Shown: positions 16,386-26,164 of the stretch, one piece after another
How the letters are laid out: each line of letters begins with the position of its first letter
Numbering within the stretch: the stretch's first letter is position 1
Assembly (NCBI RefSeq): GCF_900109855.1
Contig: NZ_FOBO01000003.1
Coordinates: 62,001 to 126,000 of the forward strand
Source of the DNA: Roseovarius tolerans
Lineage (GTDB): Bacteria; Pseudomonadota; Alphaproteobacteria; Rhodobacterales; Rhodobacteraceae
DNA: 64,000 bases
Reading direction: 5' to 3'
Notes under the pieces: generated by a model
Told to the model about the DNA's origin: nothing
Database searches by the model: none
The model's input: the letters and a program-made list of their open reading frames with translations, nothing else
Made by a program: the position numbers and the translations under genes

Positions 16386-17939
16386 TTAATACTCCTGGTT
16401 GAGCGCGTCGGCGGCGGGGATTTCGCGTTCGCGCCGCGCGATATAGTCGAGCAGCGCTTCGTTCACGCCCGCGTCGAGTGTCGGTTCCTCATAGGCGTCG
16501 AGCAGGCGGCGGGCGTGGATGAGGGCGCGTTCGGTGGTCTCTTTTGATCCGTCCGCGGCCCATTGCTCGATCGAGTTGTTGTCGAAGAGGTCGGGCATGA
16601 AGAAGGCGGTCTGGAAATTCTCCTGCGTGTGCGGATGGCCGAGGTAGTGCCCGCCGGGTCCGACATCGGGGATCGCCGCGAGCGCGGCGTCGAAATCGCC
16701 CCAGTACGGGCCTGAGGCCATGCGATGCGCCATGGCGCATTGTTCGGCATCCACCACGAACTTGGCGACGGAGCAGTGCATCCCCGCCTCGTTCCAGCCG
16801 GCCGAATGCCAGATGTAATTGGCCCCAGCATGGATCACCGCCGAGAGGGTCGTCGCACTCTCATAGCCTGCCTGTGCATCAAAGGTCTTGGCCCCGCCGA
16901 GCGTGTTCGAGGTGCGCCACGGCACGCCGTAGAACCGCGCCATCTGGCCGATCATGAAGTTCATCAGGCTGATCTCGGGCGTGCCCGCCATCGGCGCGCC
17001 GGACCGCATCGATACGGTCGAGAGGTAATGCCCGTAGATTGCCGGGCAGCCGCGCCGGATCAGCTGTGTGTAGGCCAATGCGCTCAACGCCTCGGCATTG
17101 AGTTGCGCCACGGTGGCGGGGACGGAGGCGGGCGTGTTTGCGCCGCCAAGGACGAAGGGTGAGCAGAGCACCGGCTGATTGCGGCGGCAAAACGCGCGCA
17201 TCGCGCCCAGCATCGTTTCGTCCCAGACCAGCGGCGAGTTGCCGTTACAATTGCCGGTGGTGACCGGGTGCTCCTCCATGAACGCCTCGCCGAAGAGGAT
17301 GGCGCACATCTCCATCACGTCCTCGGCATTCATGGGACTGGTCGTCATCCCCATGAAGGTCTTGTCCGAGTGTTTCATCGACGAATAGGTGATCCGCAGG
17401 TGGCGCTGGCTGATCGGGTGATCATAGGGCTCCACGATGTGATGCGCGGATGAATGGAGCGCGGGCATCATGTGGCTCAGCTTGTGGAACATCGCCAGAT
17501 CGTCGAGCGTGGGGTTACGTCGCACATCGTCTAGGTCACGCAGATAAGGCGCGCCGGTCATCGGCACGAAGATCGAATGCGGCCCGCCGAGGCGGACGTT
17601 CTTTTGCGGATCGCGGGCGTGATAGGTGAAATCCGCAGGGATCGTGGCAATGAGGTCGCGCACGAGGCCACGGTCGGGATGGACACGCTCGCCCACGACC
17701 TTGACCCCTGCGCGCCTCCAATCCGCAAGCGCGATCTCGTCGCGAAAGACCACACCGACGTTTTCGAGGATGTCCATGGAGGCCGCATCAATGCGCGCAA
17801 TCTGGTCTGGGTCCATCACCTCGCAGGTGGGCAGCGCGCGGGTCAGGCCGGGGAGCATGTCGAAGTTCGGCGCGCTGCGGCTGCTGCGCCGGGCGGCGCG
17901 GCCCCCGGCGCGGGCGCGGGGCTTGGTCAAGACTGTCAT
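16386..17939 (-). CDS. Trimethylamine methyltransferase (MttB) superfamily protein, non-pyrrolysine
   Basis: MttB-superfamily corrinoid-dependent methyltransferase, 517 residues from an ATG with an excellent AAGGAGA site (17939). The frame continues upstream to 18179 but the extra 80 residues lack family character. It has no in-frame amber codon, so it belongs to the non-pyrrolysine branch, whose characterised members demethylate quaternary amines such as glycine betaine, proline betaine or carnitine onto a corrinoid protein. Typical stretches are FDMLPGLTRALPTCEVMDPDQI near the start and HSAGWNEAGMHCSVAKFVVDAEQ. No corrinoid protein or reductive activase gene is nearby. The substrate is not known. 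Confidence 0.9.
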   Translation of the reverse strand: MTVLTKPRARAGGRAARRSSRSAPNFDMLPGLTRALPTCEVMDPDQIARIDAASMDILENVGVVFRDEIALADWRRAGVKVVGERVHPDRGLVRDLIATIPADFTYHARDPQKNVRLGGPHSIFVPMTGAPYLRDLDDVRRNPTLDDLAMFHKLSHMMPALHSSAHHIVEPYDHPISQRHLRITYSSMKHSDKTFMGMTTSPMNAEDVMEMCAILFGEAFMEEHPVTTGNCNGNSPLVWDETMLGAMRAFCRRNQPVLCSPFVLGGANTPASVPATVAQLNAEALSALAYTQLIRRGCPAIYGHYLSTVSMRSGAPMAGTPEISLMNFMIGQMARFYGVPWRTSNTLGGAKTFDAQAGYESATTLSAVIHAGANYIWHSAGWNEAGMHCSVAKFVVDAEQCAMAHRMASGPYWGDFDAALAAIPDVGPGGHYLGHPHTQENFQTAFFMPDLFDNNSIEQWAADGSKETTERALIHARRLLDAYEEPTLDAGVNEALLDYIARREREIPAADALNQEY

Positions 17940-18245
17940 GGCGGGTCTCCTTCCAGTCCAGTCTGGGAGGGACAGAGGCCCTTGACGTGCAGGTTTGCGA
18001 TATCCTCTTGCAGAATACGACATCCCGGAGACGTCACAGCCATAGTCCGGCTGTTGTCGTGAGGACTGCGGGTTTGCGGCGCACGGAAAAGGAAACTGGT
18101 CCGGACACGACCCCGAAACTTCTTTCTTGAACGCGGCGGGCGTGGTTCGGCACAGACCACGCCACACCCCGGCAAACAAATGTACCTCTCCTCAAACCTT
18201 ATCTGTGGATATTCTATGCTTGGAATGTCGCGTGTCAGAGCTTAG
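17940..18245. other. Divergent intergenic region, mttB-family gene / rbfA
   Basis: About 300 bp between the divergent MttB-family gene and rbfA. No convincing ORF, hairpin or RNA gene was seen. It must hold the promoters of both genes; I could not identify -35/-10 elements with confidence. Confidence 0.4.
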
Positions 18246-18650
18246 ATGCGTCACATGGCAAAGAACAAGTTCAATGACGGGCCCGGCCCTTCGCAGCGTC
18301 AACTTCGGGTTGGCGAACTCATCCGGCGGACCTTGTCGGATGTGCTCATGCGGGGTGACATCCATGACCCGGATCTCAACCGTCTGTCGGTGACAGTGGG
18401 CGAGGTGCGGACCTCGCCCGATCTCAAGATCGCGACCGCCTATGTCATGCCATTGGGCGGCAGCGGGCAGGGTGAGGTGATCGAGCTGCTGGCCCGCAAC
18501 AAGGCCGAGCTGCGCCGGATCATCGGGCGCAAGGCGGGGCTCAAGTTCACCCCCGATCTGCGGTTCCGGCTTGATGAGACCTTCGATCAGATCGACGAGA
18601 CGCGCAGGCTGTTTTCGCAGGACGAGGTGCGCCGGGATGTGGAGGACTAG
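18246..18650 (+). CDS. rbfA: 30S ribosome-binding factor A
   Basis: RbfA, a small KH-fold protein (134 residues) that binds the 30S subunit during 16S rRNA 5'-end maturation and cold adaptation. The sequence has the family core [48 protein letters not shown] and the C-terminal [26 protein letters not shown] start three codons downstream (MAKNKF, 18255) is equally plausible by family comparison; neither start has a strong ribosome-binding site. It overlaps the following secreted protein and is followed by truB, a common ribosome-maturation pairing. Confidence 0.95.
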   Translation: MRHMAKNKFNDGPGPSQRQLRVGELIRRTLSDVLMRGDIHDPDLNRLSVTVGEVRTSPDLKIATAYVMPLGGSGQGEVIELLARNKAELRRIIGRKAGLKFTPDLRFRLDETFDQIDETRRLFSQDEVRRDVED

Positions 18651-19386
18651 GCTCTGCGCCGCCCTCGGGGCCTGTCTGTTGGCGGTCCCTGCGGTGGCGG
18701 AGTGCCGGGCGGAGCAGGTCGAGGGGCAGGGCTATGTGATCTGCGCGGTCGATGTCGCCGCCGATCTGCGGCTTTTTCTGAACGATCCCGAGACCGGCAC
18801 GCTGCTTGGCAGTTTCGCGGGGGTCGATGCGCATCTTGGGAAGGCGGGCGAGCGTCTGGCCTTTGCGATGAATGCGGGGATGTATCACGGTGATCGTCGT
18901 CCGGTGGGTCTTTATATCGAGGACGGGCTGGAAATTGCGCCGCTGGTGACCCGCGAGGGGCCCGGGAATTTCGGGCTGTTGCCGAACGGCGTCTTTTGCC
19001 TGCGCGGCGGGCGCGTGGAGGTGATCGAGACGCTGCGCTATGCGCAGGAGCGGCCCGAGTGCAGCTATGCCAGCCAGTCGGGGCCGATGCTGGTGATCGA
19101 CGGCGCGCTGCATCCGCGGTTCCTCATAGACAGCGACAGCCGCTATATCCGCAACGGTGTGGGCACCTCTGACGATGGGCGGGCGTGGTTCGTGATTTCC
19201 GATGCGCCGGTGAATTTCCATCGCTTCGGGCGGGTGTTCCGCGATCGTCTGGGTGCCGAGCAGGCGCTCTATTTCGATGGCAAGGTGTCGCGGCTTTATG
19301 CGCCCCGGCTGGGCCGCAATGATCTGGGGTTTCCGCTGGGGCCGATGGTGGGGCTTGTGGTTGACGCGGACACCCCGCTGGATTAG
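18637..19386 (+). CDS. Secreted phosphodiester glycosidase-like protein (DUF2233)
   Basis: Exported protein of 249 residues related to the NAGPA/DUF2233 phosphodiester glycosidase family. The start at 18637 overlaps the rbfA end by 14 bp and gives a classical signal peptide ([22 protein letters not shown]). The mature part contains the family motifs [51 protein letters not shown] and [18 protein letters not shown]. The enzymatic role in bacteria is not firmly established; related domains act on sugar phosphodiesters or cell-envelope glycans. Insertion between rbfA and truB is probably a lineage-specific arrangement. Confidence 0.88.
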   Translation: MWRTRLCAALGACLLAVPAVAECRAEQVEGQGYVICAVDVAADLRLFLNDPETGTLLGSFAGVDAHLGKAGERLAFAMNAGMYHGDRRPVGLYIEDGLEIAPLVTREGPGNFGLLPNGVFCLRGGRVEVIETLRYAQERPECSYASQSGPMLVIDGALHPRFLIDSDSRYIRNGVGTSDDGRAWFVISDAPVNFHRFGRVFRDRLGAEQALYFDGKVSRLYAPRLGRNDLGFPLGPMVGLVVDADTPLD

Positions 19387-19422
19387 CCCTGCGCTTCGTT
19401 CAAAAGCAGGAAAAGGCCGCAG

Positions 19423-20328
19423 ATGGCACGCAAAAGCAAGGGGCGCGACGTAAACGGGTGGCTGGTGGTCGACAAGCCTGCGGGCATGACCTCGACCAGC
19501 GTGGTGAACAAGGTCAAATGGGCGCTTCAGGCGAAAAAGGCAGGCCATGCCGGCACGCTCGACCCCGAGGCGACGGGGGTTCTTGCGGTGGCGCTTGGCG
19601 AGGCGACCAAGACCGTTCCCTACATCACCGACGCGCTCAAGGCCTATGAGTTCACTGTCCGGTTGGGGCAGGCCACCAATACCGACGATGCCGAGGGCGA
19701 GGTGATCGCCAGCAGCGATGCGCGCCCTACGGATGATGAAATCAAGGCCGCGCTTGGGGCGTTCGTCGGCGATATCATGCAGGTGCCGCCGCAGTATTCC
19801 GCCGTCAAGATTGACGGGCAGCGCGCCTATAAGCTGGCCCGCGAGGGCGAGACATTTGAGGTCGCCGCGCGCCCGATCTGGGTCGAGGAACTGCTGCTCG
19901 TGGACCGGCCGGATGCCGATCACGCGGTGCTGGAAATGGTCTGCGGCAAGGGCGGTTACGTGCGCTCGGTCGCGCGGGATCTGGGCGCAGTGTTGGGGTG
20001 TCACGGGCATGTTGTGGCGCTGCGGCGGGTCTGGTCGGGGCCGTTCGAGGCCGAACACGGGCTGAGCATCGAGCAGATCGAGGCGATGGCGCAGTCTGCT
20101 GATCTAGACGCATATCTGCGACCCTTGGAAGACGGGCTGAGCGACCTGCCCATGGTCACCGCCACGCCGGAGGGCGCGGCGCGGCTGCGCAACGGCAACC
20201 CCGGCATGGTGATCGCGAATGACGTGGAATATGGCGAGGAATGCTGGGCCGCGCAGGATGGGCGCGCTGTGGCCGTGGGCCGGTTCAAGGCAGGCGAATT
20301 GCACCCGAGCCGCGTGTTCAACCAATGA
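19423..20328 (+). CDS. truB: tRNA pseudouridine(55) synthase
   Basis: TruB converts U55 in the T-loop of tRNAs to pseudouridine. The 301-residue protein carries catalytic Asp47 in [14 protein letters not shown], the [10 protein letters not shown]-terminal motif, and the [21 protein letters not shown] segment that contacts [15 protein letters not shown] is the conserved motif near the C-terminal third. Length is normal. Its stop forms an ATGA overlap with the next gene. Confidence 0.97.
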   Translation: MARKSKGRDVNGWLVVDKPAGMTSTSVVNKVKWALQAKKAGHAGTLDPEATGVLAVALGEATKTVPYITDALKAYEFTVRLGQATNTDDAEGEVIASSDARPTDDEIKAALGAFVGDIMQVPPQYSAVKIDGQRAYKLAREGETFEVAARPIWVEELLLVDRPDADHAVLEMVCGKGGYVRSVARDLGAVLGCHGHVVALRRVWSGPFEAEHGLSIEQIEAMAQSADLDAYLRPLEDGLSDLPMVTATPEGAARLRNGNPGMVIANDVEYGEECWAAQDGRAVAVGRFKAGELHPSRVFNQ

Positions 20329-20894
20329 CCGGTAACGCCCCCGAGCACCTGCACGATCCGGGCGGCAAGGTGCGGCTGCGCCTGCCCGACGGGGTAATCG
20401 GCGGGGCGACGTTTTCCGACTGCGGACGATATCGGCAGGCGCTGACCCGTGATTGGACGGCTGCGGGCGAGGCCCCGCGCGCGGTGCTTTTCGTGGGGAT
20501 GAACCCGTCGGTGGCCGGGGCCGAAGTGTCGGACCCCACCTGCCACCGGGAATTGATGTTCGCCCGCGACTGGGGTTTTACCCGCTATCTCAAGGGCAAT
20601 GTGCTGGATTGGCGGGCCACCTCGCCGCGTGACCTGCCGCACGATCCGGCCCTTGCGTGCAGTGCGGCGAATATCCCCGCGCTGGTGGCGATGGCGCAGG
20701 AGGCGGAGTGCGTGGTGATGGCCTATGGCAAGCTACACGCGCGCTACGCGGAGGTGGTGGGCGGTGTCCTGCGCGCGGTTGCCGAGACCGGTCGCCCGCT
20801 CAAATGCCTCGGGCTGAACAAGGACGGATCGGCCAAGCATCCGCTCTATCTGCGCAAGGATACCGTGCTGATGGATTTCCCCGCGCTGGCCTGA
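20325..20894 (+). CDS. DUF1643 domain protein
   Basis: A 189-residue protein of the DUF1643 family, of unknown function. The family core is visible: [63 protein letters not shown], and [12 protein letters not shown]. The conserved polar residues (NPS, DPT) suggest an enzyme, possibly nucleotide-related, but this is a guess. The start is set by the ATGA overlap with truB. The gene converges on the esterase at 20904 with only 9 bp between stops. Confidence 0.88.
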   Translation: MTGNAPEHLHDPGGKVRLRLPDGVIGGATFSDCGRYRQALTRDWTAAGEAPRAVLFVGMNPSVAGAEVSDPTCHRELMFARDWGFTRYLKGNVLDWRATSPRDLPHDPALACSAANIPALVAMAQEAECVVMAYGKLHARYAEVVGGVLRAVAETGRPLKCLGLNKDGSAKHPLYLRKDTVLMDFPALA

Positions 20895-20903
20895 CCTCGC
20901 GAG

Positions 20904-21746
20904 TCAGAAGGGATCATCAAGGTTGTCGAACCAGCCCCAGACATCTGCGGCGAGGTTGGGGCCGATTTCGTAGAACCAGTGGGTGTGATCGGGGATGAGG
21001 TGCAGTTCCGTGTCATGCCCTGCCGCCGCGAGCGCCGCCGCTGCCGCCTGCGCGCCGTCTACCGAGAAGATGTGATCGCCCTCGCCGAGATGGAGGCGCA
21101 GCGGGGGTGCCTTGGGCGTGGGCAGATACTGTTCAGGGGGGCCATAGCCGCCATGCAGTGCTGCCGCGCGCCAGGGACCGATGCCGCGATTGACGAGCAA
21201 TGCGGCGTAGCTTGCCCCGGCCGAGTGGCCGAAGAGGTAAACCTTCGCGCGGTCGATGGCGCGCGTCGCGGCGATGGTGTCGAGCATGGCCGCGATGCGC
21301 GGTGCCGTGATGTCCTGTGCCGCCCATGTCTTGGCCGGCGCATCCGGGGCGATCAGCACCACCGAGCGCGTGCGCCCGACCCGCTGCCACATGTCGAGCA
21401 TCGACAGCCCGTCACGATTGGCGCCGTGCAACAGCACGACCACCGGCGCCGCCGCATCGCCGGGTGGCAAGAGGGCGTGCCAGGACAGGCCGTCGCTTTG
21501 ATACCGGGTGCTCTGCCGTGCGATCTCGGCAGAAGGGCTGTAATCGAACTTATCCGGAATCGCGGGTGTGAGAAAGCCACGTGGCCGTTCGATCAGCGTG
21601 CCGGGACGTATCTCGGGGGCCGTTGCTGCGGGGTGTTCCGGGGCGGGGGCCGCCTGTTCGGTCCCCGGTGTCGTCAACAGCGCCGCGAGGACAAGCGCGA
21701 GCGCGCCACCGACGATTCCGATCAACAAAACGCGCAAAACTCTCAT
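20904..21746 (-). CDS. Alpha/beta hydrolase (esterase/depolymerase-like), exported or membrane-anchored
   Basis: Alpha/beta-hydrolase of 280 residues. The start at 21746 has GGAG upstream and gives an N-terminal hydrophobic segment (MRVLRVLLIGIVGGALALVLAALL) that acts as signal peptide or anchor. The nucleophile elbow GHSAGASYAAL, the oxyanion motif VLLHGANRDGLSM, and the late acid/base residues (GEGDHIF, IPDHTHWFY) form a full triad. It resembles PHB-depolymerase-type esterases (LpqC-like). The substrate is unknown. A longer ORF to 21818 has no better start. Confidence 0.82.
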   Translation of the reverse strand: MRVLRVLLIGIVGGALALVLAALLTTPGTEQAAPAPEHPAATAPEIRPGTLIERPRGFLTPAIPDKFDYSPSAEIARQSTRYQSDGLSWHALLPPGDAAAPVVVLLHGANRDGLSMLDMWQRVGRTRSVVLIAPDAPAKTWAAQDITAPRIAAMLDTIAATRAIDRAKVYLFGHSAGASYAALLVNRGIGPWRAAALHGGYGPPEQYLPTPKAPPLRLHLGEGDHIFSVDGAQAAAAALAAAGHDTELHLIPDHTHWFYEIGPNLAADVWGWFDNLDDPF

Positions 21747-21845
21747 CTGACACTCCGGGAAACCAATTTGGTTGCGCTGCCTTGATAGCCAATCGTTCTG
21801 GTTGTGAGAAGCCTGCATCGCGGGGCTGTCATTGCCCGGACATGA

Positions 21846-21873
21846 AAAGGGGCACCGCCGAGGGTGCCCCTTT
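21846..21873 (-). terminator. Intrinsic terminator of the DegP-type gene
   Basis: AAAGGGGCACC and GGTGCCCCTTT form an 11-bp stem with a 6-nt loop. Read on the minus strand the stem ends in a short T run (TTTTC) and lies 22 bp after the protease stop codon, as expected for a Rho-independent terminator. Confidence 0.85.
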
Positions 21874-21895
21874 CAAGATTTTGCCGGACCGTGGT

Positions 21896-23365
21896 CTAGC
21901 TGTCTTCGAGTGTCAGCGCGACGAAGCGCGGCTCACCGGCGCGGCGGATCAGCAGCAGGAGCGATTTGCGCCCTGCCTCGCGGGCCTCGGCGATGCGGTC
22001 GTCGAGATCGCTGATCGAGGCGATTTTCTGTTGCCCGGCCTCGGTGATCACGTCACCGGCGCGCAGGCCCTTTTCATAGGCCTCCGACAACTCGTCCACA
22101 TCCGTCACGACCAGCCCGGTCGTATCGCTGTCGAGTTCCAGCTGGGCGCGCAACTCGTCATCAAGCAGCTGAATGGTCAGACCGAAGATGTCCTTTTGCT
22201 GATGTTCCTCGGACGGATCCTCGCCGGGCTGGGCCACCGGGATCGCGTTCTCGGCCTCTTCGCGGCGGCCAAGCGTGACCTTGAGTGTCGTGGTCTTGCC
22301 GTCGCGGAACACGACCACACGCACGGTCTTGCCCACGGCGGTGTTGCCGACCTGACGCACGAGGCTGCGGGTATCCTCGACCTCCTTGCCGTCGAAGGAC
22401 ACGATCACGTCACCGGCCAGCATGCCGGATTCAGCGGCGGGGCCTTCGGGCACATCGGTGACGAGCGCGCCTGCAGCCTCTTCGAGGCCCATCGCCTCGG
22501 CCACGTCATCGGTCACGTCCTGAATGCGCACACCCAGCCAGCCACGCCGTGTTTCGCCGTATTCCTGAAGCTGATCGACCACGCGCTTGACCACGTTCGA
22601 GGCCATCGAAAAGCCGATCCCGATCGAGCCGCCGGTGGGGCTGAGGATGGCGGTGTTGACGCCCACAACCTCGCCATCGAGGTTGAATAGCGGGCCGCCC
22701 GAGTTGCCACGGTTAATGGCCGCGTCGGTCTGGATGTAGTCGTCATAGGTGCCCGAGAGCGCGCGGTTGCGGGCCGAGACGATCCCCGCCGAAAGCGAGA
22801 AGCCCTGACCGAGCGGGTTGCCCATGGCGAGCACCCAGTCACCAACGCGCGCGGTGTCGCTGTCACCGAAATTGACGAAGGGCAGCGACTTGTCGGCCTT
22901 GACTTTCAAGAGCGCGATATCGGTCTTGGGGTCGGTGCCGACCACCTCTGCCGCAAGCGTTTCGCCCGAGAAGAACTCGATGCTGATCTCGTCGGCGGAT
23001 TCGATGACGTGGTTGTTGGTCACAACAAACCCGTCCTCGGAAATCACGAAACCAGAGCCGAGCGCCGAAGAGCGGCGCGGGCGGTCGCCTTCGCCCATGC
23101 GGTCGCGGAATTGCTCGAAGAAGTCCTCGAAGGGCGAGCCTTCGGGCACCATCGGCGAGGGGCCGGTGCCGCGCTCGACCACGGTCGAGGTGGTGATGTT
23201 GACGACTGAGGGGCTGACCTTGTCGGCCAGATCGGCAAAGCTCTCTGGGCGCGCCTGCGCCGCAATCGCCTGTGCCAGCAGAAGGCCCACAACCAGGGCC
23301 ATCAGCCAGAGCGACCTGAGCGGCGTCGCCCGGGATCGTGTGTCGGATATCATCGGGAGGTTCAC
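21896..23365 (-). CDS. degP: Periplasmic serine protease/chaperone, Do (DegP/HtrA) family
   Basis: Do-family serine endopeptidase of 489 residues that degrades or refolds damaged periplasmic proteins. I place the start at GTG 23365 because AAAGGAG lies 8 bases upstream; the signal peptide (LWLMALVVGLLLAQAIAAQA) follows. The catalytic triad is His119 (TNNHV), Asp149 (KTDIALL) and Ser222 (GNSGGPL). Two PDZ domains follow (about 275-365, with RRGWLGVRIQDVT, and 385-485). A disordered Gly/Pro/acidic LA-loop region is present at about 65-100. It is monocistronic with its own terminator. Confidence 0.95.
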   Translation of the reverse strand: MNLPMISDTRSRATPLRSLWLMALVVGLLLAQAIAAQARPESFADLADKVSPSVVNITTSTVVERGTGPSPMVPEGSPFEDFFEQFRDRMGEGDRPRRSSALGSGFVISEDGFVVTNNHVIESADEISIEFFSGETLAAEVVGTDPKTDIALLKVKADKSLPFVNFGDSDTARVGDWVLAMGNPLGQGFSLSAGIVSARNRALSGTYDDYIQTDAAINRGNSGGPLFNLDGEVVGVNTAILSPTGGSIGIGFSMASNVVKRVVDQLQEYGETRRGWLGVRIQDVTDDVAEAMGLEEAAGALVTDVPEGPAAESGMLAGDVIVSFDGKEVEDTRSLVRQVGNTAVGKTVRVVVFRDGKTTTLKVTLGRREEAENAIPVAQPGEDPSEEHQQKDIFGLTIQLLDDELRAQLELDSDTTGLVVTDVDELSEAYEKGLRAGDVITEAGQQKIASISDLDDRIAEAREAGRKSLLLLIRRAGEPRFVALTLEDS

Positions 23366-23527
23366 GCCAATATCTCCTTTGGTTCGTGTCAAACGGGGCG
23401 CGCCGCGCGCGCTATCCTTGGGTACAGATGTAGGTGCCTCGGGCCGGATCGCAAAGGGCGCAACCTCAAGTCACGTTCATGTGACTGCTTTGGCGCGCAC
23501 AAATCAAGCATTGCCGGGTGCCAAAGT

Positions 23528-24094
23528 TCACTTCAGACCCCGCTGCACCACATCAAGCGCCAGATCGCGGACCAGCCGCGCCCGCGCATCCGCCAGATCG
23601 GCGGGTGTTCGCTCACCGGCGATGGGCGTGGTCAGGTCAAAGAGACGCGCGCGGTCGCGGCCCTCTTCGGTGGCGACAAAATACTGCCCCGAGAACTGAA
23701 ACGTGCCATCGGCGCGCGCCAGCATGTCCTCGACGCGAATCTCGACTTCTGCCGCCGCCGGATCGAGAAACGGCCAGGGTTCAGAGGCGACGCGCGCGCC
23801 GGTGATCCCGGTCAGATGCCGCGCCAGTTCCAATGTCATTGCGCGGCTTGGGTCGTCGGCCCACAAGAGCCCGCCATTGTCGCGCAGGCGGCCGGTTTCG
23901 TCGGCGGTAAAGATCGCTTCGCCCGCCGCATAGGTCGGCAGCGAGACGTTGCGCAGGGCAACCGTGCCATAGGCGATGCGCTGCTTTTCCGTGGCTTGCG
24001 CGCGGGGCACGGCGATGCGCTCTTCGGGCACCGAGGCGCAGGCGACCAGCAGGGGCAGGGCGGCGAGGCAGATGATAGAGAGGGATTTAAACAT
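23528..24094 (-). CDS. pqiC: ABC-type transport auxiliary lipoprotein (PqiC family)
   Basis: Outer-membrane lipoprotein of 188 residues. The signal peptide ends in the lipobox LLVAC (Cys19), after MFKSLSIICLAALP. The mature part matches the PqiC/YmbA (ABC_trans_aux) family, with RIAVPRAQATEKQRIAYGTVALRNVSLPTYAAGEAIF. It follows pqiB by 3 bp and completes the PqiABC-type system, in which PqiB needles bridge the periplasm and PqiC rings dock them at the outer membrane for phospholipid transfer. Confidence 0.88.
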   Translation of the reverse strand: MFKSLSIICLAALPLLVACASVPEERIAVPRAQATEKQRIAYGTVALRNVSLPTYAAGEAIFTADETGRLRDNGGLLWADDPSRAMTLELARHLTGITGARVASEPWPFLDPAAAEVEIRVEDMLARADGTFQFSGQYFVATEEGRDRARLFDLTTPIAGERTPADLADARARLVRDLALDVVQRGLK

Positions 24095-24097
24095 GGC

Positions 24098-26164
24098 TCA
24101 GCGTCCTCGGATCAGGGAATTGGGATTGCGCTCGATGGCGCGGGCAAGCGAGGCGACCGCCTTGGCGGCGGCCTCGACCTCGCGCAGGGCGGCGCGGGCG
24201 TCGCGCCCGACCCCGCCCTGTGCCTGATAGCCTTCGAGCGTGGTATTGGCGCGGGCCAGAACGCCGCGCGCCTCGGCGATGAGGCCGGGCAGGTCGCCTC
24301 CGGCCTCGGCGAAGGTGTCGGCCGCGCTACGGGCGGAATCGAGCGCGGCGACAGCATTGTCCACGACGCCGCCCGCGCGCAATTCTTCCAGCACGAGGGC
24401 CAGTTCGCCAAGCGTGGCGTTGAGTTGGCCGGGCAGGGCGCGGGTGTCGTCCTGTCCGATCAGGCGTTCGGCACTTGCCAGCAGCGCCGAAAGATCGGAC
24501 GCAAGCACATCGAGTTCGACCTCGCCCGCGCGGGCGGCGACCGTATCGAGCCGGTCAATGAGTTGCGGCACGCCTTCGGTCGCGCTGCCGACGCTGCGCG
24601 CGGCCTCTGCCGCCTCATCAAGAAGGCTGGAAACGCGGGCCGCAAGCGCCTGCTCGTTGATCTGCGCGACCAGGGTTTCCAGTTCCGCCAATGTTGTATC
24701 GAGCCGGGCGGGCAGGGCCTGTGCCTCGGTCAGAAGCGCGTTCACATTGCCCGGCACCGCGCGGGTGTCGTCACTTGCAATCAGCGTGTTGGCGTTCTGC
24801 ATGAGGGTGATGGCCTGTGCCATCACCTCCTCGACCGGCAGGGCGTTGATCCGCTCGAACACGCCTTCGGCGGTGGCGGAGACGTCTGCGATCTCGCTGT
24901 CGGTGGTGGGCAGGACGGGTGGCGCGCCCTCGGTCTCGGTGATCTGCGCCTCGGGGGCGTTCGGCACCTCGACCAGTTCTACCTTGAGCCCGCCGGTGAG
25001 GATCGATGCGGTGGCAAGGCGCGCACGCAGACCTTCGGCCACCCGCGCGCGCAGGAAATCGAGCGCGTTGCCGGTGCCATTCTCGCCGGCAAGGCCAAGC
25101 CGCCCGGGGCGGATCGCCAATGTGACGGCAAGGCGCACGTTTCCATCCCCGAACTGCGCCTCGTCGACCAGGCCGTTGAGCGCCTCGACCTCGCCGATGC
25201 GCAGCCCGTTCAATTCGACCGGCGCGCCGGTGGACAGGCCGGTGATGTTCTCGTCAAAAAGCACCGAAAGCGTCAGCGCCTCGCCCTCGTTGCGGGAAAA
25301 GATGCTGGACTGCGCCGCCGATTGCTCGGCGAAGACGGTAAAGCGCGCGCCGGGATCGACGGAGGTGCCACCCGACAGCATGGTATCGAACGTGATGCCG
25401 CCCGAGACCAGCGAGGCGATGGACGAGAAATCGACCGCAGCGCCGCCCGGCCCGAAGGAAAACGAGAACCCCGAGGCATCCCAGAACCGCGTTGCGCTAT
25501 TGATCAGGCGGTCATGCGGAGCGTAGATCACCGCCTCTGCCTCAGCGGTGCTGCCCTCGTCTGAAATGACCGGTTTTCCGATGCGCCCCACTTCGATCCC
25601 GCGATAGAGGATCGGTGCATTCTCGGTCAGTGCGGCGCCGCCCGAGGCGCGCAGAGTCAGGCGCAGCCCCGGCTCGCCCAGCCGCTCCAGCGGGGCATCG
25701 GCCAGCCCCTCAAAGCGCGTGGTCGCCGGGCCCGGCTCATTGTCCCACAGCCCTTCGATAAAGACGCCCGAGAGCACCGTATCGAGCCCCGAGACACCTT
25801 GCGTCGTGACCTGCGGACGCACCACCCAGAAGCGCGCGTCGCTGTCCACGTAAGGTGCCACGGCCTGATCGAGCCGCACCTTGACCAGCACCTGCCCGAG
25901 ACCTTGGGCAAAGCCCACCTCTTCGACCAGCCCGACCTTGACGTCGCGGTAGCGTACCTCGGTGCTGCCCGCGCGCACGCCGCTTGCGTTCTCAAATCCG
26001 ATCTCGATCAGCGGTCCGCGATCGGCGTAGTTCTGCCAGGCGATGACAAGAACCACGACGAGCGCCACGAGCGGTACGATCCAGACAATCGACAGACGTT
26101 GCCAGACCGGCCGGCCGGCCGGGGAGACCGGGGCCTCGGGTGGGGATGTGGTCTCGTCACTCAC
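24098..26164 (-). CDS. pqiB: MCE-family lipid transport protein PqiB
   Basis: PqiB-type protein of 688 residues with one N-terminal transmembrane helix (IVWIVPLVALVVVLVIAWQNY) and three MCE (MlaD) domains: about 45-140 (GPLIEIGFENASGVRAGSTEVRYRDVKVGLV), 160-250 (LTENAPILYRGIEVGRIGKP) and 280-390 (LSTGAPVELNGLRIGEVEALNG). A long helical C-terminal region (about 400-680) with heptad-like repeats would form the needle channel. The start is a GTG that overlaps the pqiA stop (GTGA); the open frame further upstream is out of register with pqiA. Confidence 0.92.
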   Translation of the reverse strand: MSDETTSPPEAPVSPAGRPVWQRLSIVWIVPLVALVVVLVIAWQNYADRGPLIEIGFENASGVRAGSTEVRYRDVKVGLVEEVGFAQGLGQVLVKVRLDQAVAPYVDSDARFWVVRPQVTTQGVSGLDTVLSGVFIEGLWDNEPGPATTRFEGLADAPLERLGEPGLRLTLRASGGAALTENAPILYRGIEVGRIGKPVISDEGSTAEAEAVIYAPHDRLINSATRFWDASGFSFSFGPGGAAVDFSSIASLVSGGITFDTMLSGGTSVDPGARFTVFAEQSAAQSSIFSRNEGEALTLSVLFDENITGLSTGAPVELNGLRIGEVEALNGLVDEAQFGDGNVRLAVTLAIRPGRLGLAGENGTGNALDFLRARVAEGLRARLATASILTGGLKVELVEVPNAPEAQITETEGAPPVLPTTDSEIADVSATAEGVFERINALPVEEVMAQAITLMQNANTLIASDDTRAVPGNVNALLTEAQALPARLDTTLAELETLVAQINEQALAARVSSLLDEAAEAARSVGSATEGVPQLIDRLDTVAARAGEVELDVLASDLSALLASAERLIGQDDTRALPGQLNATLGELALVLEELRAGGVVDNAVAALDSARSAADTFAEAGGDLPGLIAEARGVLARANTTLEGYQAQGGVGRDARAALREVEAAAKAVASLARAIERNPNSLIRGR

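Noticed and set aside
18547-20058. 503-codon minus-strand ORF
   Set aside because: Antisense to the DUF2233 gene and truB; no family features.
23816-25564. 582-codon plus-strand ORF
   Set aside because: Antisense to pqiB and pqiC; Gly/Arg-rich shadow.
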